Assembly (NCBI RefSeq): GCF_003597395.2
Contig: NC_133770.1
Span: 11,914,666-11,978,665 of the forward strand
DNA from: Chelonoidis abingdonii
Taxonomy: Eukaryota; Chordata; Testudines; Testudinidae
Length of the DNA: 64,000 bases
Reading direction: 5' to 3'
A model generated the notes under the pieces. That model ran no database searches and had not been told where the DNA came from. It saw only the letters and a program-made list of their open reading frames with translations. Every line of letters begins with the position of its first letter. Position 1 is the first letter of the stretch. Of the stretch, positions 22,006 through 32,229 are shown piece by piece. The position numbers and the translations under genes are program-made.

Positions 22006-24010
22006 TTGGGGAACTTTTCTGATGATTTTTTTTTTTTGGTTTGTTTTGTTTTCTAGATATGAACATTATCCCTTGAGGAAAAACCCCTCCTTACTGCCTT
22101 TATGTTTTGTCCCTACAGAATCATTTCAACGGCATACACTCCCATAGTGGTCAGGTTAATAGCTCAGTTATTTTCCTCCAGCAGAGAAAATGAATATAAC
22201 ACATTAGTCCAATGCTTGAAAAAGAAAATGCCGTTAGTGGTCCTGACTCTCCTGGTACCATATTAGAAGTGAAATTATATGCAGTGTTTTGACTGGCTGC
22301 AGTGCATTGCATGAGAGTGTGTGAAACATACAATTGTGGCAGCAGCATCAGTCAAACCCTGCTGGCTCACAGCTCAGGGAAAGAAATGTTGGTGCCTCAT
22401 GGACAAAGGAGAGATTTTCATAACTGAATTCCTATTTCCTGATTTTTTAAAAAATGTAACTGCTCAGCAGAGTTAATCGTGTCTGTGCCACACACAATCT
22501 CCAGGCATAATAATTGTGTAGGTATTCTGAATGGGATGAGATGCATCTTTGGGGTACAAGAAGGACAAACAGGTGGTCACAGAAAGTTATTTTGTTTGAC
22601 ATGAGTTCACGAGGTCTTGGTATACGCTTTACTGAGAAGAACCTAAAAAGCCTCGATCCTGCTGCCATTGAATTAAAGGGACTTTTGCTCCCAACATAAT
22701 TGGAAACAGGATGCAGCCCAGAATATATTAATTAAAATACACTTTTATTCAAAAAAGGGCCATTAACAACCTTCTCACGTGTGTAGTATGATGAGTAGAA
22801 CTTGAAAAAGAGGTGCAAGTTTCAGGAGGGACCTAGTTGGGTGTGACACAAGAGGGGTCAGGAATGCAAGCAGAGGCCAATGTGGTTTTTCCTCAAACTG
22901 TAGAGCTCATTGTGACACTGACCACTAAGCATCCTTAATAAAGATCCCTTTCCTACACCTCTGCAAGGCTCCTGCCACATCAGTGATTATTAATGAAACA
23001 ACTTGAACCTCTTTAACTTAAAGTGCATTTTACAGACAAACCCACTTATCTGCAGAACAAACCCAGATACCCGAGTCCCCACATGTGATCTGGTTTTGAC
23101 TGGCACCTGAGTCAGCTGGCTGAGAGTTGTGATCTTAAGTGACAGACTCTGCCATTTGTTCATAACAAAATATTTAATGTGTCTCGGCATGAGTTAAAAC
23201 GCAGTTAGTTACAGAACACTTGGGAGAGTCTTTTGTCATAGAAACAGTCTGTCTGAATGCTTGAATACAGAACCGTGTACAAGAGTTCTGGTGTGTGACA
23301 TCTATATCTGAGTCTTATAAACTGCCTTTTATCTTTTCCCTCTATTTTTTTCCCCTAATGGTTACTATACTACATAAAGAAGTGGCTGTCATAAACTCCT
23401 GGCAGTTTGAAAACCTCTTAATGATACATTTATACATAAACAGATTCCAGCAATTATTCACAGATAATACCACCCCCACAGTATGAATATAGTGAAAACT
23501 TAATAAACCCCACTGAGAAAACCATCACTGGAGTCCCTCTCCAGCCCCTTCATGAGTCTATATAAATAATATATTTATAAGCAGTATCATAAATTATACT
23601 GTTTGTGTGTCGACTGATTTCTCTCTAAAGAAGGAACGTAATCTATTTCTCAAGTCCAGACATTCCCAGGCTCTATTAGACTGGGACACAACATTTAATT
23701 CTATTTTAAATCAGGGAACTTTATATTCACAAGGCATGTGTTCAGACGGGGAGTGTGGGGGGAGCATATCTGCAAATATAGCAAGCAGAGGTGAACAGGC
23801 ACCTTTTGATGAAACTTAAACATCACCTTTAACTTTTCTGAGGGTCATAAAAAAATGGTTAACTTTTTTGTATGTTCTTTTTCATATTTACTCCCTTGGT
23901 ACATCCTAGATTTGGCTAGGACTGGAAGTGAATCTGCCAGAATTTAGTCAAAAGTGTTTTCCTCATGATATTTCTGATTCAGCCAGCACCATGAATATGA
24001 CTCTTTCCTC
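22006..24010. other. No gene seen
   Basis: Poly(T) near 22027. Open frames of 60-75 codons lack similarity. No named repeat recognised. Confidence 0.4.
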
Positions 24011-24992
24011 TTTTGGTTTCATAGAATCATAGAATATCAGGGTTGGAAGGGATCTCAGGAGGTCATCTAGTCCAACACCCTGCTCAAAGCAGGACCAATT
24101 CCCACTAAATCATCCCAGCCAGGGCTTTGTCAAGCCTGACCTTAAAAACCTCTAAAGAAGGAGATTCCACCACCTCCCTAGGTAACCCATTCCAGTGCTT
24201 CACCACTCTCTGAGTCAAAGCGTTTTTTCCTAATAACCAACCTAAACCTCCCCCACTGCAACTTGAGACCATTACTCCTTGTTCTATCATCAAGTACCAC
24301 TGAGAACAGTCTAGATCCATCCTCTTTGAACCCCCTTTCAGGTAGTTGAAGGCAGCTGTCAAATCCCCCCTCATTCGTCTCTTCCGCAGACTAAACAATC
24401 CCAGTTCCCTCAGCCTCTCCTCATGAATCATGTGCTCCAGTCCCTTATTCATTTTTGTTTAATCATTGGACTCTTTCCATTTTTGTTTAATCATTGGACT
24501 CTTTCCAATTTTCCACATCCTTCTTGTAGTGTGGGGATCAAAACTGGACACAGTACTCCAGAGGATCCTCACTCAATGCCAGATACAGGGGAATGACCAA
24601 CATCTCAATCTGCTGGCAAATGCCCTAACTTATATCAGCCAATAAGCCGTTAGTCTTCTGTGGCATCAAAGGGCCCCACTGTTGACTCATATCCAGCTTC
24701 TAATCCACTGTAATACCCTTAGGCCTTATCTGCGGAACTGCTGCCTAGTCCATTTGGTCCCTAGTCTGTAACCGTGAATGGATTCTTCCGTCCTAAATGC
24801 AGGAACCTCTGCAACTTGTTCCTTGTTGAATCTCATCGAAGTTTCTTTTGGCCCAGTTATTCAAACTAATTTCTGGTCCTCTGTATCCTACCCTGCCCTC
24901 CAGTGTATCTACCTCCTCCCAGTTTAGTGTCAATACTGCAAACTTGCTAAACATACTTGAAGAACCCTTCCTTGTTACTCTTAACATCTCGT

Positions 24993-25358
24993 CTAGCTAA
25001 AACTCCAAGTTGCTTTGGCCTTCCTGACATCACTCCTGCATGCTGAGCAATATTTTATACTCCTCCTGGTCATTAGTCCAGCTTCCACTTCTTGTAACCT
25101 CTTTGTTGCGTAAGATAGCAAAGGATTCACTGTTAGCCAAGGTGGTCGCCTGCCAGTATTTACTATTCCTCTACATATCGGGATGTTTTTTTCCTGCAAC
25201 CTCAATAAGGATTCTTTAAAATACAGCCAGCTCTCCTGGACTCCTTTCCCCCTCATGTATTTCCAGGGGATCCTGCCCATCAGCTCCCTGAGGGAGTCAA
25301 AGTCTGCTTTTCTGAAAGCCAGGTCTTTGATTACTGCTGCTTCACATTTTTTCACCAT
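24993..25358 (-). pseudogene. CR1 ORF2 linker fragment
   Basis: A 121-codon frame has the CR1 segment between endonuclease and reverse transcriptase: KADFDSLRELMGRIPWKYMR, GVQESWLYFKESLLRLQEK, RRPPWLTVNPLLSYATKRL. The family pattern is L-x-x-x-I-P-W, then Q-E-x-W-x-x-F-K, then R-P-x-W-x. There are no catalytic residues in this part. It is flanked by broken frames on both sides and is not a host gene. Confidence 0.8.
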
Positions 25359-26168
25359 GTACAGGCACTGATCGTGACCATCTCAATGAGTCACTGAATC
25401 TGTCCCGGTCCATCACTGCTGTTGCTCTACCCCTACTATTCTCATCTGTTTTGTGGCAGCCATGTGTCTCGAGAAGTAGTCTACCGCTGATGAGTTCCTA
25501 AATCAGCACTTGGCCAGGAAGATGTCCGCCTTACAACTTCCAAAACTCTCTGGATTCGTCCTGATGCACCGCTGTATTGCTCTCTCAGCGATATACAGCT
25601 GGGATTAAAGTCTCCCAGCAGACCCCCAGGCCTGCTGCGGATCTAGTAACATTCGCGTATCTGCCGAAGAGAAAGCCTCGTCCAGCTCAACCCTGATCAC
25701 CTGGCTGGCCTTATAGTAAACTCACACGACGCATCACCCTTGTTGCTCACCTCTACTTAATCGCAGAGACTCTCAGTTTTCTGCGCAGTATTCATACCAG
25801 ACGCTCTGAGCAGTCATACTGCTCTCTTCAACATACCATATTGCAATCCCTCTCCCTTCTTCCTGCCTGTCGCTAGTCCTGGTAAAGAACAGTTGTCATA
25901 TTCCATCTCATGACAGTACATTCAGTCAGTCGAGTATTCCACCAGTCTGTTATTCCAACCACATCATAGTATCATTGACATGATGCCAGGACTTCCAGTT
26001 CATCCCTGCTTGATTCCATGACTTGCATTGTGTATAGGCACTTCAAGACAACTCGCTGATTGTGCCCGCTTTCTCGATCTGAGACAGCAGTCTCCCTCTG
26101 CACTCTCCTGGCCTCTGGTTCCTCCGGGTATCCCATTTCCCACTTCCATCAACCCGTCAGGGCTTGGT

Positions 26169-26424
26169 NNNNNNNNNNNNNNNNNNNNNNNNNNNNNNNN
26201 NNNNNNNNNNNNNNNNNNNNNNNNNNNNNNNNNNNNNNNNNNNNNNNNNNNNNNNNNNNNNNNNNNNNNNNNNNNNNNNNNNNNNNNNNNNNNNNNNNNN
26301 NNNNNNNNNNNNNNNNNNNNNNNNNNNNNNNNNNNNNNNNNNNNNNNNNNNNNNNNNNNNNNNNNNNNNNNNNNNNNNNNNNNNNNNNNNNNNNNNNNNN
26401 NNNNNNNNNNNNNNNNNNNNNNNN
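26169..26424. other. Assembly gap (256 N)
   Basis: A run of N falls inside the CR1 copy where the ORF1 esterase core should lie. Open frames that cross it are artefacts. Confidence 1.
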
Positions 26425-26449
26425 TAGCTCCTGGCAAGCAGCAGACCTC

Positions 26450-27028
26450 TTAGTTTTCCCAGTAGGGCCAGCAGATAGATGACTCAGTCCCCCTGAGGAA
26501 GGAGCCCCTGACCACTACCACCCTCCTCCTTCTCTTGTGAGCGGTGGTCGTGGAACTCCCATCTCTAGGACAGTGCATCTCATGTCTGCCAGTCAGTGGA
26601 GTGTCCTTCTGCTCCCTTCCCTCAGATGTATCATCTAGTACACTCTCCGCATTAGTACCTGGGGAAAGAACATGAAAACGATTGCTCACCTGTATCTCCA
26701 TTGCTGGTACATGGATGCTCCTCTTTCTTCTTCTGGAGGTCACATGCTGCCAAATTTCTTCACCATCCCTCTGTCCCTGTTGCATAGCCTGCTCTGATTC
26801 TGCAGAACGTTGTGCCCATAGAAGCATATCCTGACGTCTGTCCAGGAAATCTTCATTTTCTCTTATGCAATGCAGGGTCGATACTTGTTTCTCCAGACCT
26901 CAAACCTTCTCTTCCAATATGGAGACAAGCGTGCACTTTGTACAGACAAAGTCGTTTTTGTCCTGTGGAAGAAAGACAAACATGGCACAACCTGTGCAGG
27001 TTACAACAGCTGAATGCTCACCTTCCAT
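26450..27028 (-). pseudogene. CR1 ORF1 with zinc-finger, one stop
   Basis: The frame opens with ATG at 27028. Residues 11-32 form a C-x2-C-x14-C-x2-C zinc-binding motif of the PHD/zinc-finger type known for turtle CR1 ORF1. The frame is interrupted once by TGA at 26900-26902 (codon 43). An ancestral CGA mutated by CpG decay would explain it. Downstream the frame stays open with a basic segment TSRRRKRSIH, then KRRRRVVVVRGSFLRGTESS. In related CR1 ORF1 proteins this last segment is the first block of an SGNH/GDSL esterase (V-V-G-D-S). Here the G-D-S triad reads R-G-S, so the nucleophile block is damaged. The rest of the esterase falls in the gap. ORF1 proteins act in the retrotransposition particle; this copy is not expected to work. 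Confidence 0.8.
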
Positions 27029-27408
27029 AATTTCTTCCTTCTAGGAGCTTCCTCAGCTGTTGAAGCAACTCACAGAAGCCAGAGAGACGAAAGCCTCAGT
27101 GGGCTGTCCCCAGGTGAACTCCCAGGAAAACTCCCTCTGTTAGCCTCTGCTGTTCGCCGCTCAGCTGGTTCGCTGCTGGCTGCCTTTTTATAGCAGTCGG
27201 GCCCACTCAAGGCCCACCTGGAATGAAGCACTCCCAATTCACACTGTTCAAACAATCAGACAATCAAGCACACAGTCCAACTGACAAACTGACAAACTGT
27301 CCCCTGCAACAGACACTCAGATACTCACCAACACAGCTCCCCTAATGCAGCACTTAGCGTAACTCCTCACGGACCGATCCCAGGAAAACTCCCTCTGTTA
27401 GTCTCTGC

Positions 27409-28122
27409 TGTTTCACATAATATGCCCATCCCTCTGGTGAATATGGACCAGAAAGCTCAAGCTAGAATTTCTTCTCATGAGTGTTCCAGCCTGGTTTCCA
27501 GGTGAAGGAGTTCAGATAAGTACATGAATTTTTGCATAATTATCTGGACTGAACTTCTGAAAATGTGAGACTCGCCTATCAAGACATTTCTTCCAGAAGA
27601 GATTAGTTACCAGAAGTTACTAGAGACTTTACAAGCCAGCAGTCTGCTACATCATTGCTACAAACCTGATCCAAGAACTTTGCAATGATTGTATAATGTA
27701 TATGACTTCCTTATCCATTTTAACTCGCTCCTCTTCTCTTCTCTTCTCAATAAATCTTTAGCTATTAGATACTAAAGGATTGCCAACAGCGTGATTTTTG
27801 GGTAAGATCTAAGTTATAGACCTGGCTATGTGGCTTGTCTCTTGGGATTAGAAGAACCCTTTGTTTGATGATATTGGTTTTAAATAACCGCTCATCACAA
27901 AGTCCAGTGTCTGGGTGGTGAAATGAGTTCTGGAATGCCTAAAGAGATGGCAGTTTGGACTTCTTGTTAACCAGTGTGATGAATCAGAAGTTAACTTTTG
28001 TTTCTGACTTGGTGTATCTGATGATAGAATATCCACCAGTTCTGGGGTGATTCTGCTTTATTTTTCAGCAGTTTGTCCTGAATCTGGCATTCTCAGCTGT
28101 GACCCACTGAGGCAGGGTGACA
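27409..28122 (+). mobile_element. Putative ERV LTR-like element
   Basis: It starts TGTTTCACATAA directly at the CR1 5' end, has a poly(A) signal AATAAA at 27749-27754 after a CTCTTCTCTTCT tract, and ends near GGGTGACA at 28122. The downstream GATTGCCAACAGCGTGATTT block resembles turtle LTR R/U5 regions I recall. No target duplication was found. The right border is uncertain, and 28123-28400 is unassigned. Confidence 0.45.
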
Positions 28123-28421
28123 CAGGGTACCAGGAGGTCAGAGTCCAAAACAGGCCAAAGGGCAAACCAAGAGTGAGATTACCAGGAGATCAGGAACAGG
28201 TATTGCAAGGGAAGCAGTCCTAAGCAGTGGGAATCTAGTTGCATGAATAACTTCCTGTTCCCGTGCTTGGTTTAAATCAGAGCTGGGAATCAGTCAGGAC
28301 CCCCAGTGTTCCACCAATTGGATCCCAGGATTTGAGTCCTCTGTCAGAGGTCAGTTTCTATGCTGGCAGCTGTTAGTAGATTAATGGGTGGCAGATCAGA
28401 AGTGTCTAGTCCCTAAATGTT
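28123..28421. other. GTCAGAG-rich, unclassified
   Basis: Shares short motifs with 21330-21625 (CAGGAGATCAGGAACAGG, GGTCAGAGTCC). No gene. Confidence 0.3.
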
Positions 28422-28429
28422 TTCTAGAT

Positions 28430-28717
28430 CAGGGGTTCTCAACCTTTTTCTGCCTATAAAAGCCAGGGCCAGGGGTAGCAAGCAGGGCAATTGCCCAGGG
28501 CCCTTGCAATAGGGGGCCCCATGAAGCTGTGTTGCTCAGGCTTTGGCTTTAGCCTCGGGTGGTAGGGCTTGGAGCCCTGGGTTTCTGCCCCAGGTGGTGG
28601 GGCTTTGGCTTTCTGCCCCGGGCTCCAGCAAGTCTAATGCCAGCCGTGCTTGGCGGACCCCCTGAAACTAGCTCATGCCTCACCAGGGCCTACCGGACAA
28701 TTAGTTGAGAACCACTG
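28430..28717. mobile_element. hAT MITE, 288 bp
   Basis: Ends CAGGGGTTCTCAACC and, read inward from the right, CAGTGGTTCTCAACTAATTG. Flanks TTCTAGAT (28422-28429) and CTCTAGAT (28718-28725) match 7 of 8 bases, as expected for a hAT target duplication. The core repeats GGCTTTGGCTTT and CTGCCCC. Confidence 0.9.
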
Positions 28718-28725
28718 CTCTAGAT

Positions 28726-29745
28726 CAAGTTTCAAGATCTATGGTCCCCTGACAGGATGCCAACATACGTCCTGGGTTTGCTGTTCTATAGACTCTCACA
28801 CGGTTTTCTTTAGCCACAAGTTTATGATTTGACCTACTTTTTACATTTAAAAATGTTAATTTAAGCCAACGTTTTCATACTTGTGTGTTTAACGTGACGT
28901 GCCGAAATCCATATTCAGGATACTCATTATAGTCACTCGGCACCTCTAAAAACCAGGTCATCAGTGCCCTACCCAGTCGGCTCTGGCATATTCTGATGTG
29001 GGTCTCCCTCAATCGCTCCTATTGCAGTTGTTCCACTTTAATTCAATAATTGAATAGTTAAATATTTACTGGACCAGGGAGAAAGTGAGAATGACTCTAT
29101 AGTCCAGTGTTTATAGCACATACCTGAGGAGGTGGCAATCCCTGCTTTCCTTATGAGGTAGAGGGGAACTTGAACCTGTGGTTTCCTACAGCATGGGTGA
29201 GTGCTCTAACCACTGGGGTAAAGGTTATAAAGCAGGTCTGTGGCTACACACATCCCTAGCTATTTTGTGTGAAGTTAGTTAAGCAACCTCTGAGCATGCC
29301 TACTAGTCTGGGTCCCACGTGTGAGTTACACAGCAGAGCACCTGCCTTCCCCAGTTAGCGAATCACTCAGGGCTTAGGTAGGACATGGGCATCCAGACAT
29401 CTGGAGTGAGGCAGCCAGGCACGTGCACAGAGGCAGAAGCATAGGCATTTAGGAAAACTTTTCTGAAAAAATGTAGGCACCAAGTGAGTGTAGACACGTG
29501 TAGGGTTAGGCAGTAACCAAGTGGGGGTTTTGTCAATCTCAGTGGTTCCTAGAAAGGGGACTTGGGTGCCTAAATACCTTTGTGAATCCCACCCTACTTC
29601 CATTAATTGCTAGCAGTAGCAGGCTCTTATCCTCCATATGGCTCCAGGCTGGAGAGAGAGAGAACCCACTTTACTAGTGAATTAAAAACAAGGATTTCAG
29701 ACTAAATGAACATAGGCAAAATTCATCACTGATGGCTGATGGGTG
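28726..29745. other. No gene; old repeat fragments
   Basis: Apart from the MIR at 29100-29225, the text GGGGACTTGGGTGCCTAAAT near 29555 is part of an old dispersed family. No exon. Confidence 0.4.
29100..29225 (-). repeat. MIR-like SINE remnant
   Basis: TTGAACCTGTGGTTTCCTAC and GAGTGCTCTAACCACTGGGG are the reverse complement of a tRNA-like SINE head. Confidence 0.6.
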
Positions 29746-29752
29746 TAACCCA

Positions 29753-30528
29753 TGTCACAGACCCAGGCCAGTGGGGTGCAGGAGTCTGGTAGAGGGCAAA
29801 CATACTGGTCACTGGGTGAGTAGTTTTCTGTTCCCTGAGTGACCAGAGCAGGGGCTGCACTAGAGTAGTCAGGAACTTGCTAGAACCAATTAAGGCAGAC
29901 AGGCTGATTAGAACAACTGCAGCCAATCAAGGCAGGTTAATCAGGACACCCGGGTTTTAAAAGGAGCTTATTTCAGTCAGGAGCCAGAGGACAGGAAGTG
30001 CATGTGAGGAGCAAGAGACACAAGGAGCTGAGACAGAGAGGGTGTGCTGCTGGAGGACTAAGAATCATAGATTATTAGGGTTGGAAGGGACCTCAGGAGA
30101 TAATCTAGTCCAACCCCCTGCTCAAAGCAGGACCAATCCCCAAATGGCCCCCTCAAGGATTGAACTCACAACCCTGGGTTTAGCAGGCCGATGTTCAAAC
30201 CACTGAGCTATCCCTCCCCCCGTTTTCAGACACCAGGAGGAAGGTCCTGTGGTGAGGATAAAGAAGGTGTTTGAAGCAGACCTTGGGGAAGTAGCCCAGG
30301 GAGGTGTAACTGTCACACAGCTGTTACAAGAGGCACTATAGACAGCTGCAAATCCATAGGGCCCTGGGCTGGAACCCGGAGTAGAGAGTGGGCCTGGGTT
30401 CCCCCCAAACCTCCCAACTCCTGATCAGACACAGGAGGAGTTGATCCAGACTGTGGGGGAGATCACTGAGGTGAGCAAATCTGCCAATAAGCGCAGGACC
30501 CAGCAAGGTAGAGGAGGAACTTTGTCAC
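29753..30528 (+). mobile_element. LTR-like element with 5-bp duplication, split by a SINE
   Basis: It starts TGTCACAGACCC and ends AACTTTGTCAC, with ACCCA at 29748-29752 and 30529-30533. The right boundary is certain to about 1 bp. The interior has CACCCGGGTTTTAAAAGG, a TATA-like promoter context, followed by GGGGAAGTAGCCCAGG. These features suggest a solo LTR of a turtle ERV. A Cry I-type SINE sits inside at 30062-30220. No viral genes. Confidence 0.65.
30062..30220 (-). mobile_element. Cry I-type SINE (tRNA-derived, CR1 tail)
   Basis: On the minus strand the head reads GGAGGGATAGCTCAGTGG, giving an RNA polymerase III A box (TAGCTCAGTGG). The B box follows as GAGTTCAATCC. After the tRNA part the sequence becomes the CR1 3' end (AGCAGGGGGTTGGACTAG to CTATGATT). 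This tRNA-head and CR1-tail structure is the known arrangement of turtle SINEs that borrow the CR1 machinery. It is not a functional tRNA: the acceptor stem cannot pair and no anticodon stem-loop of normal shape is kept. Confidence 0.85.
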
Positions 30529-30533
30529 ACCCA

Positions 30534-31390
30534 TGTTGATGTCAATGGATTTGCACCCATTTTGCTGAGTGCTAAATTTTACCTTTCATGCCTTTTGCAA
30601 ACATCAATGTTTCTAGTGATGAAAGCAACATATACAGCGGGGGAGTTGTATCATTATGAAACCAGATCCAATCTCCCTAATTACCTTGATAGCTGTAAAA
30701 TGCTGAACAGCCTTCAGAGTTGTTATTAATTTTCCTGGAAAGCTGTCAGGTTCTAATATGCTTTCTTTTGCCTCCAAAGCTCTCAGGCAAAAGTGAGTAT
30801 GACCAGGAATTCTTTGTGCCTGGTTTATATTCTGTGCTTCTCACAGCTCATCCTAACACAGTAATATTACAGAACAGGGTGCAGGAAGTAGATTATTTAA
30901 TGATATATTAAAAGCAGATGCAAAATTATGATTCCTCTTGTTCCTAGGCTTCAAAATTAGAGAATTATTCAGTCCACCTGGTTTCTCTAAAAGAAAAGCA
31001 ACCAGAGTAGTCTCTGAATTGCTCCCCTGGGAATTCTAACAGTGAGCAGCTATCTAATAATGACTCTCCCAGGTCTTCTTGTGTAGGAAAAGGTCCCACT
31101 TGTTCTGGCCTGTTCTAATTTTTCAACTGCTCAGCTTTGGTAATGACATTTTTGTCACTCCCCTATTTTCTTTTCAATCAGTGGGTCGATTGTTTTGGTT
31201 CCAGATTTCTCCATTTCTTCTCTGCTTTTTACCATGACCATTTGGTAAATAACTCTCTTGTTTTGTACTCTGTAGTTAGGACACGACTAATCACTTTCAC
31301 AAAGGGAACCAGACTTCTTCTTGACAATTGCTTGCATCTGCCCAGGAGTTCCCTGTCTCCAGTAAAAACAACAGGAATTCAATTACCTAG
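30534..31390. other. No gene seen
   Basis: AT-rich spacer. The open frame 30720-30911 has no similarity. Confidence 0.4.
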
Positions 31391-32226
31391 ACAAATTAGA
31401 GGACTGGGCCAAAAGAAACCTGATGAGGCTCAACAAGGACAAGTGCAGAGTCCTGCACTTAGGACGGAAGAATCCCATTCACTGTTACAGACTAGGGACC
31501 AAATGGCTAGGCAGCAGTTCTGCAGAAAAGGACCTAAGGGTTACAGTGGATGAGAAGCTGGATATGAGTCAACAGTATGCCCTTGATGCCAAGAAGACTA
31601 ACGGCATTTTGGGCTGTATAAGTAGGGGCACTGCCAGCAGATTGAGAGATGTGGTCATTCCTCTCTATTCGACATTGGTAAGGCCTCATCTGGAGTACTG
31701 TGTCCAGTTTTGATCCCCACACTACAAGAAGGATGTGGAAAATTGGAAAGAGTCCAATGATTAAACAAAAATGGAAAGAGTCCAATGATTAAACAAAAAT
31801 GAATAAGGGACTGGAGCACATGATTCATGAGGAGAGGCTGAGGGAACTGGGATTGTTTAGTCTGCGGAAGAGACGAATGAGGGGGGATTTGACAGCTGCC
31901 TTCAACTACCTGAAAGGGGGTTCAAAGAGGATGGATCTAGACTGTTCTCAGTGGTACTTGATGATAGAACAAGGAGTAATGGTCTCAAGTTGCAGTGGGG
32001 GAGGTTTAGGTTGGATGTTAGGAAAAACTTTTTGACTCAGAGTGGTGAAGCACTGGAATGGGTTACCTAGGGAGGTGGTAGAATCTCCTTCCTTAGATGT
32101 TTTTAAGGTCAGGCTTGACAAAGCCCTGGCTGGGATGATTTAGTTGGGAACTGGTCCTGCTTTGAGCAGGGTGTTGGACTAGATGACCTCCTGAGGTCCC
32201 TTCCAAGCCTGATATTCTATGATTCT
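31391..32226 (+). mobile_element. CR1 3' part with 28-bp tandem duplication
   Basis: ORF2 C-terminal sequence is followed by the 3' UTR and terminal CTATGATTCTA. The segment GGAAAGAGTCCAATGATTAA plus ACAAAAAT is tandemly duplicated around 31744-31800. The same duplication is present in the 24-kb CR1 in the opposite orientation. From about 31690 to 32012 the two copies are identical by eye; downstream they differ by about 5%, and upstream the 24-kb copy is much more decayed. Confidence 0.9.
31423..32034 (+). pseudogene. CR1 ORF2 C-terminal frames
   Basis: The first open frame (31423-31713) reads KDKCRVLHLGRKN, GTKWLGSSSAEKDLRVTVDE, ISRGTASRL and LVRPHLEYCVQF, the CR1 ORF2 C-terminal region in a well preserved state. 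It ends just before the tandem duplication. The second frame (31799-32035) continues with [37 protein letters not shown]. The 5' part of the LINE, with the catalytic reverse-transcriptase motif, is absent. Confidence 0.85.
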
Positions 32227-32229
32227 AAG

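Larger units (their letters stand above)
24012..27412 (-). mobile_element. Near-full-length CR1, internally deleted
   Basis: Reading leftward on the minus strand: a 5' UTR (27412-27029), ORF1 (27028-26450), an assembly gap, an ORF1/ORF2 region (26168-24993), then an abrupt jump near 24970 to the 3' part (24960-24012). The reverse-transcriptase core, which should lie between the ORF2 linker and the 3' part, is missing, so this copy has an internal deletion. The 3' end ATAGAATCATAGAAT is intact. The 5' UTR contains a partial direct repeat (CAGGAAAACTCCCTCTGTTA at 27122 and 27382). Divergence rises sharply left of the gap, where the sequence is decayed and may also have assembly errors. Confidence 0.85.

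Noticed and set aside
26000..26482. Open frames of 87-145 codons across the N run
   Set aside because: They exist only because N is read as an open codon; the flanks are CR1.
30140..30216. tRNA gene on the minus strand
   Set aside because: A and B boxes are present, but the sequence continues into a CR1 tail and cannot form a normal cloverleaf; it is a SINE head.
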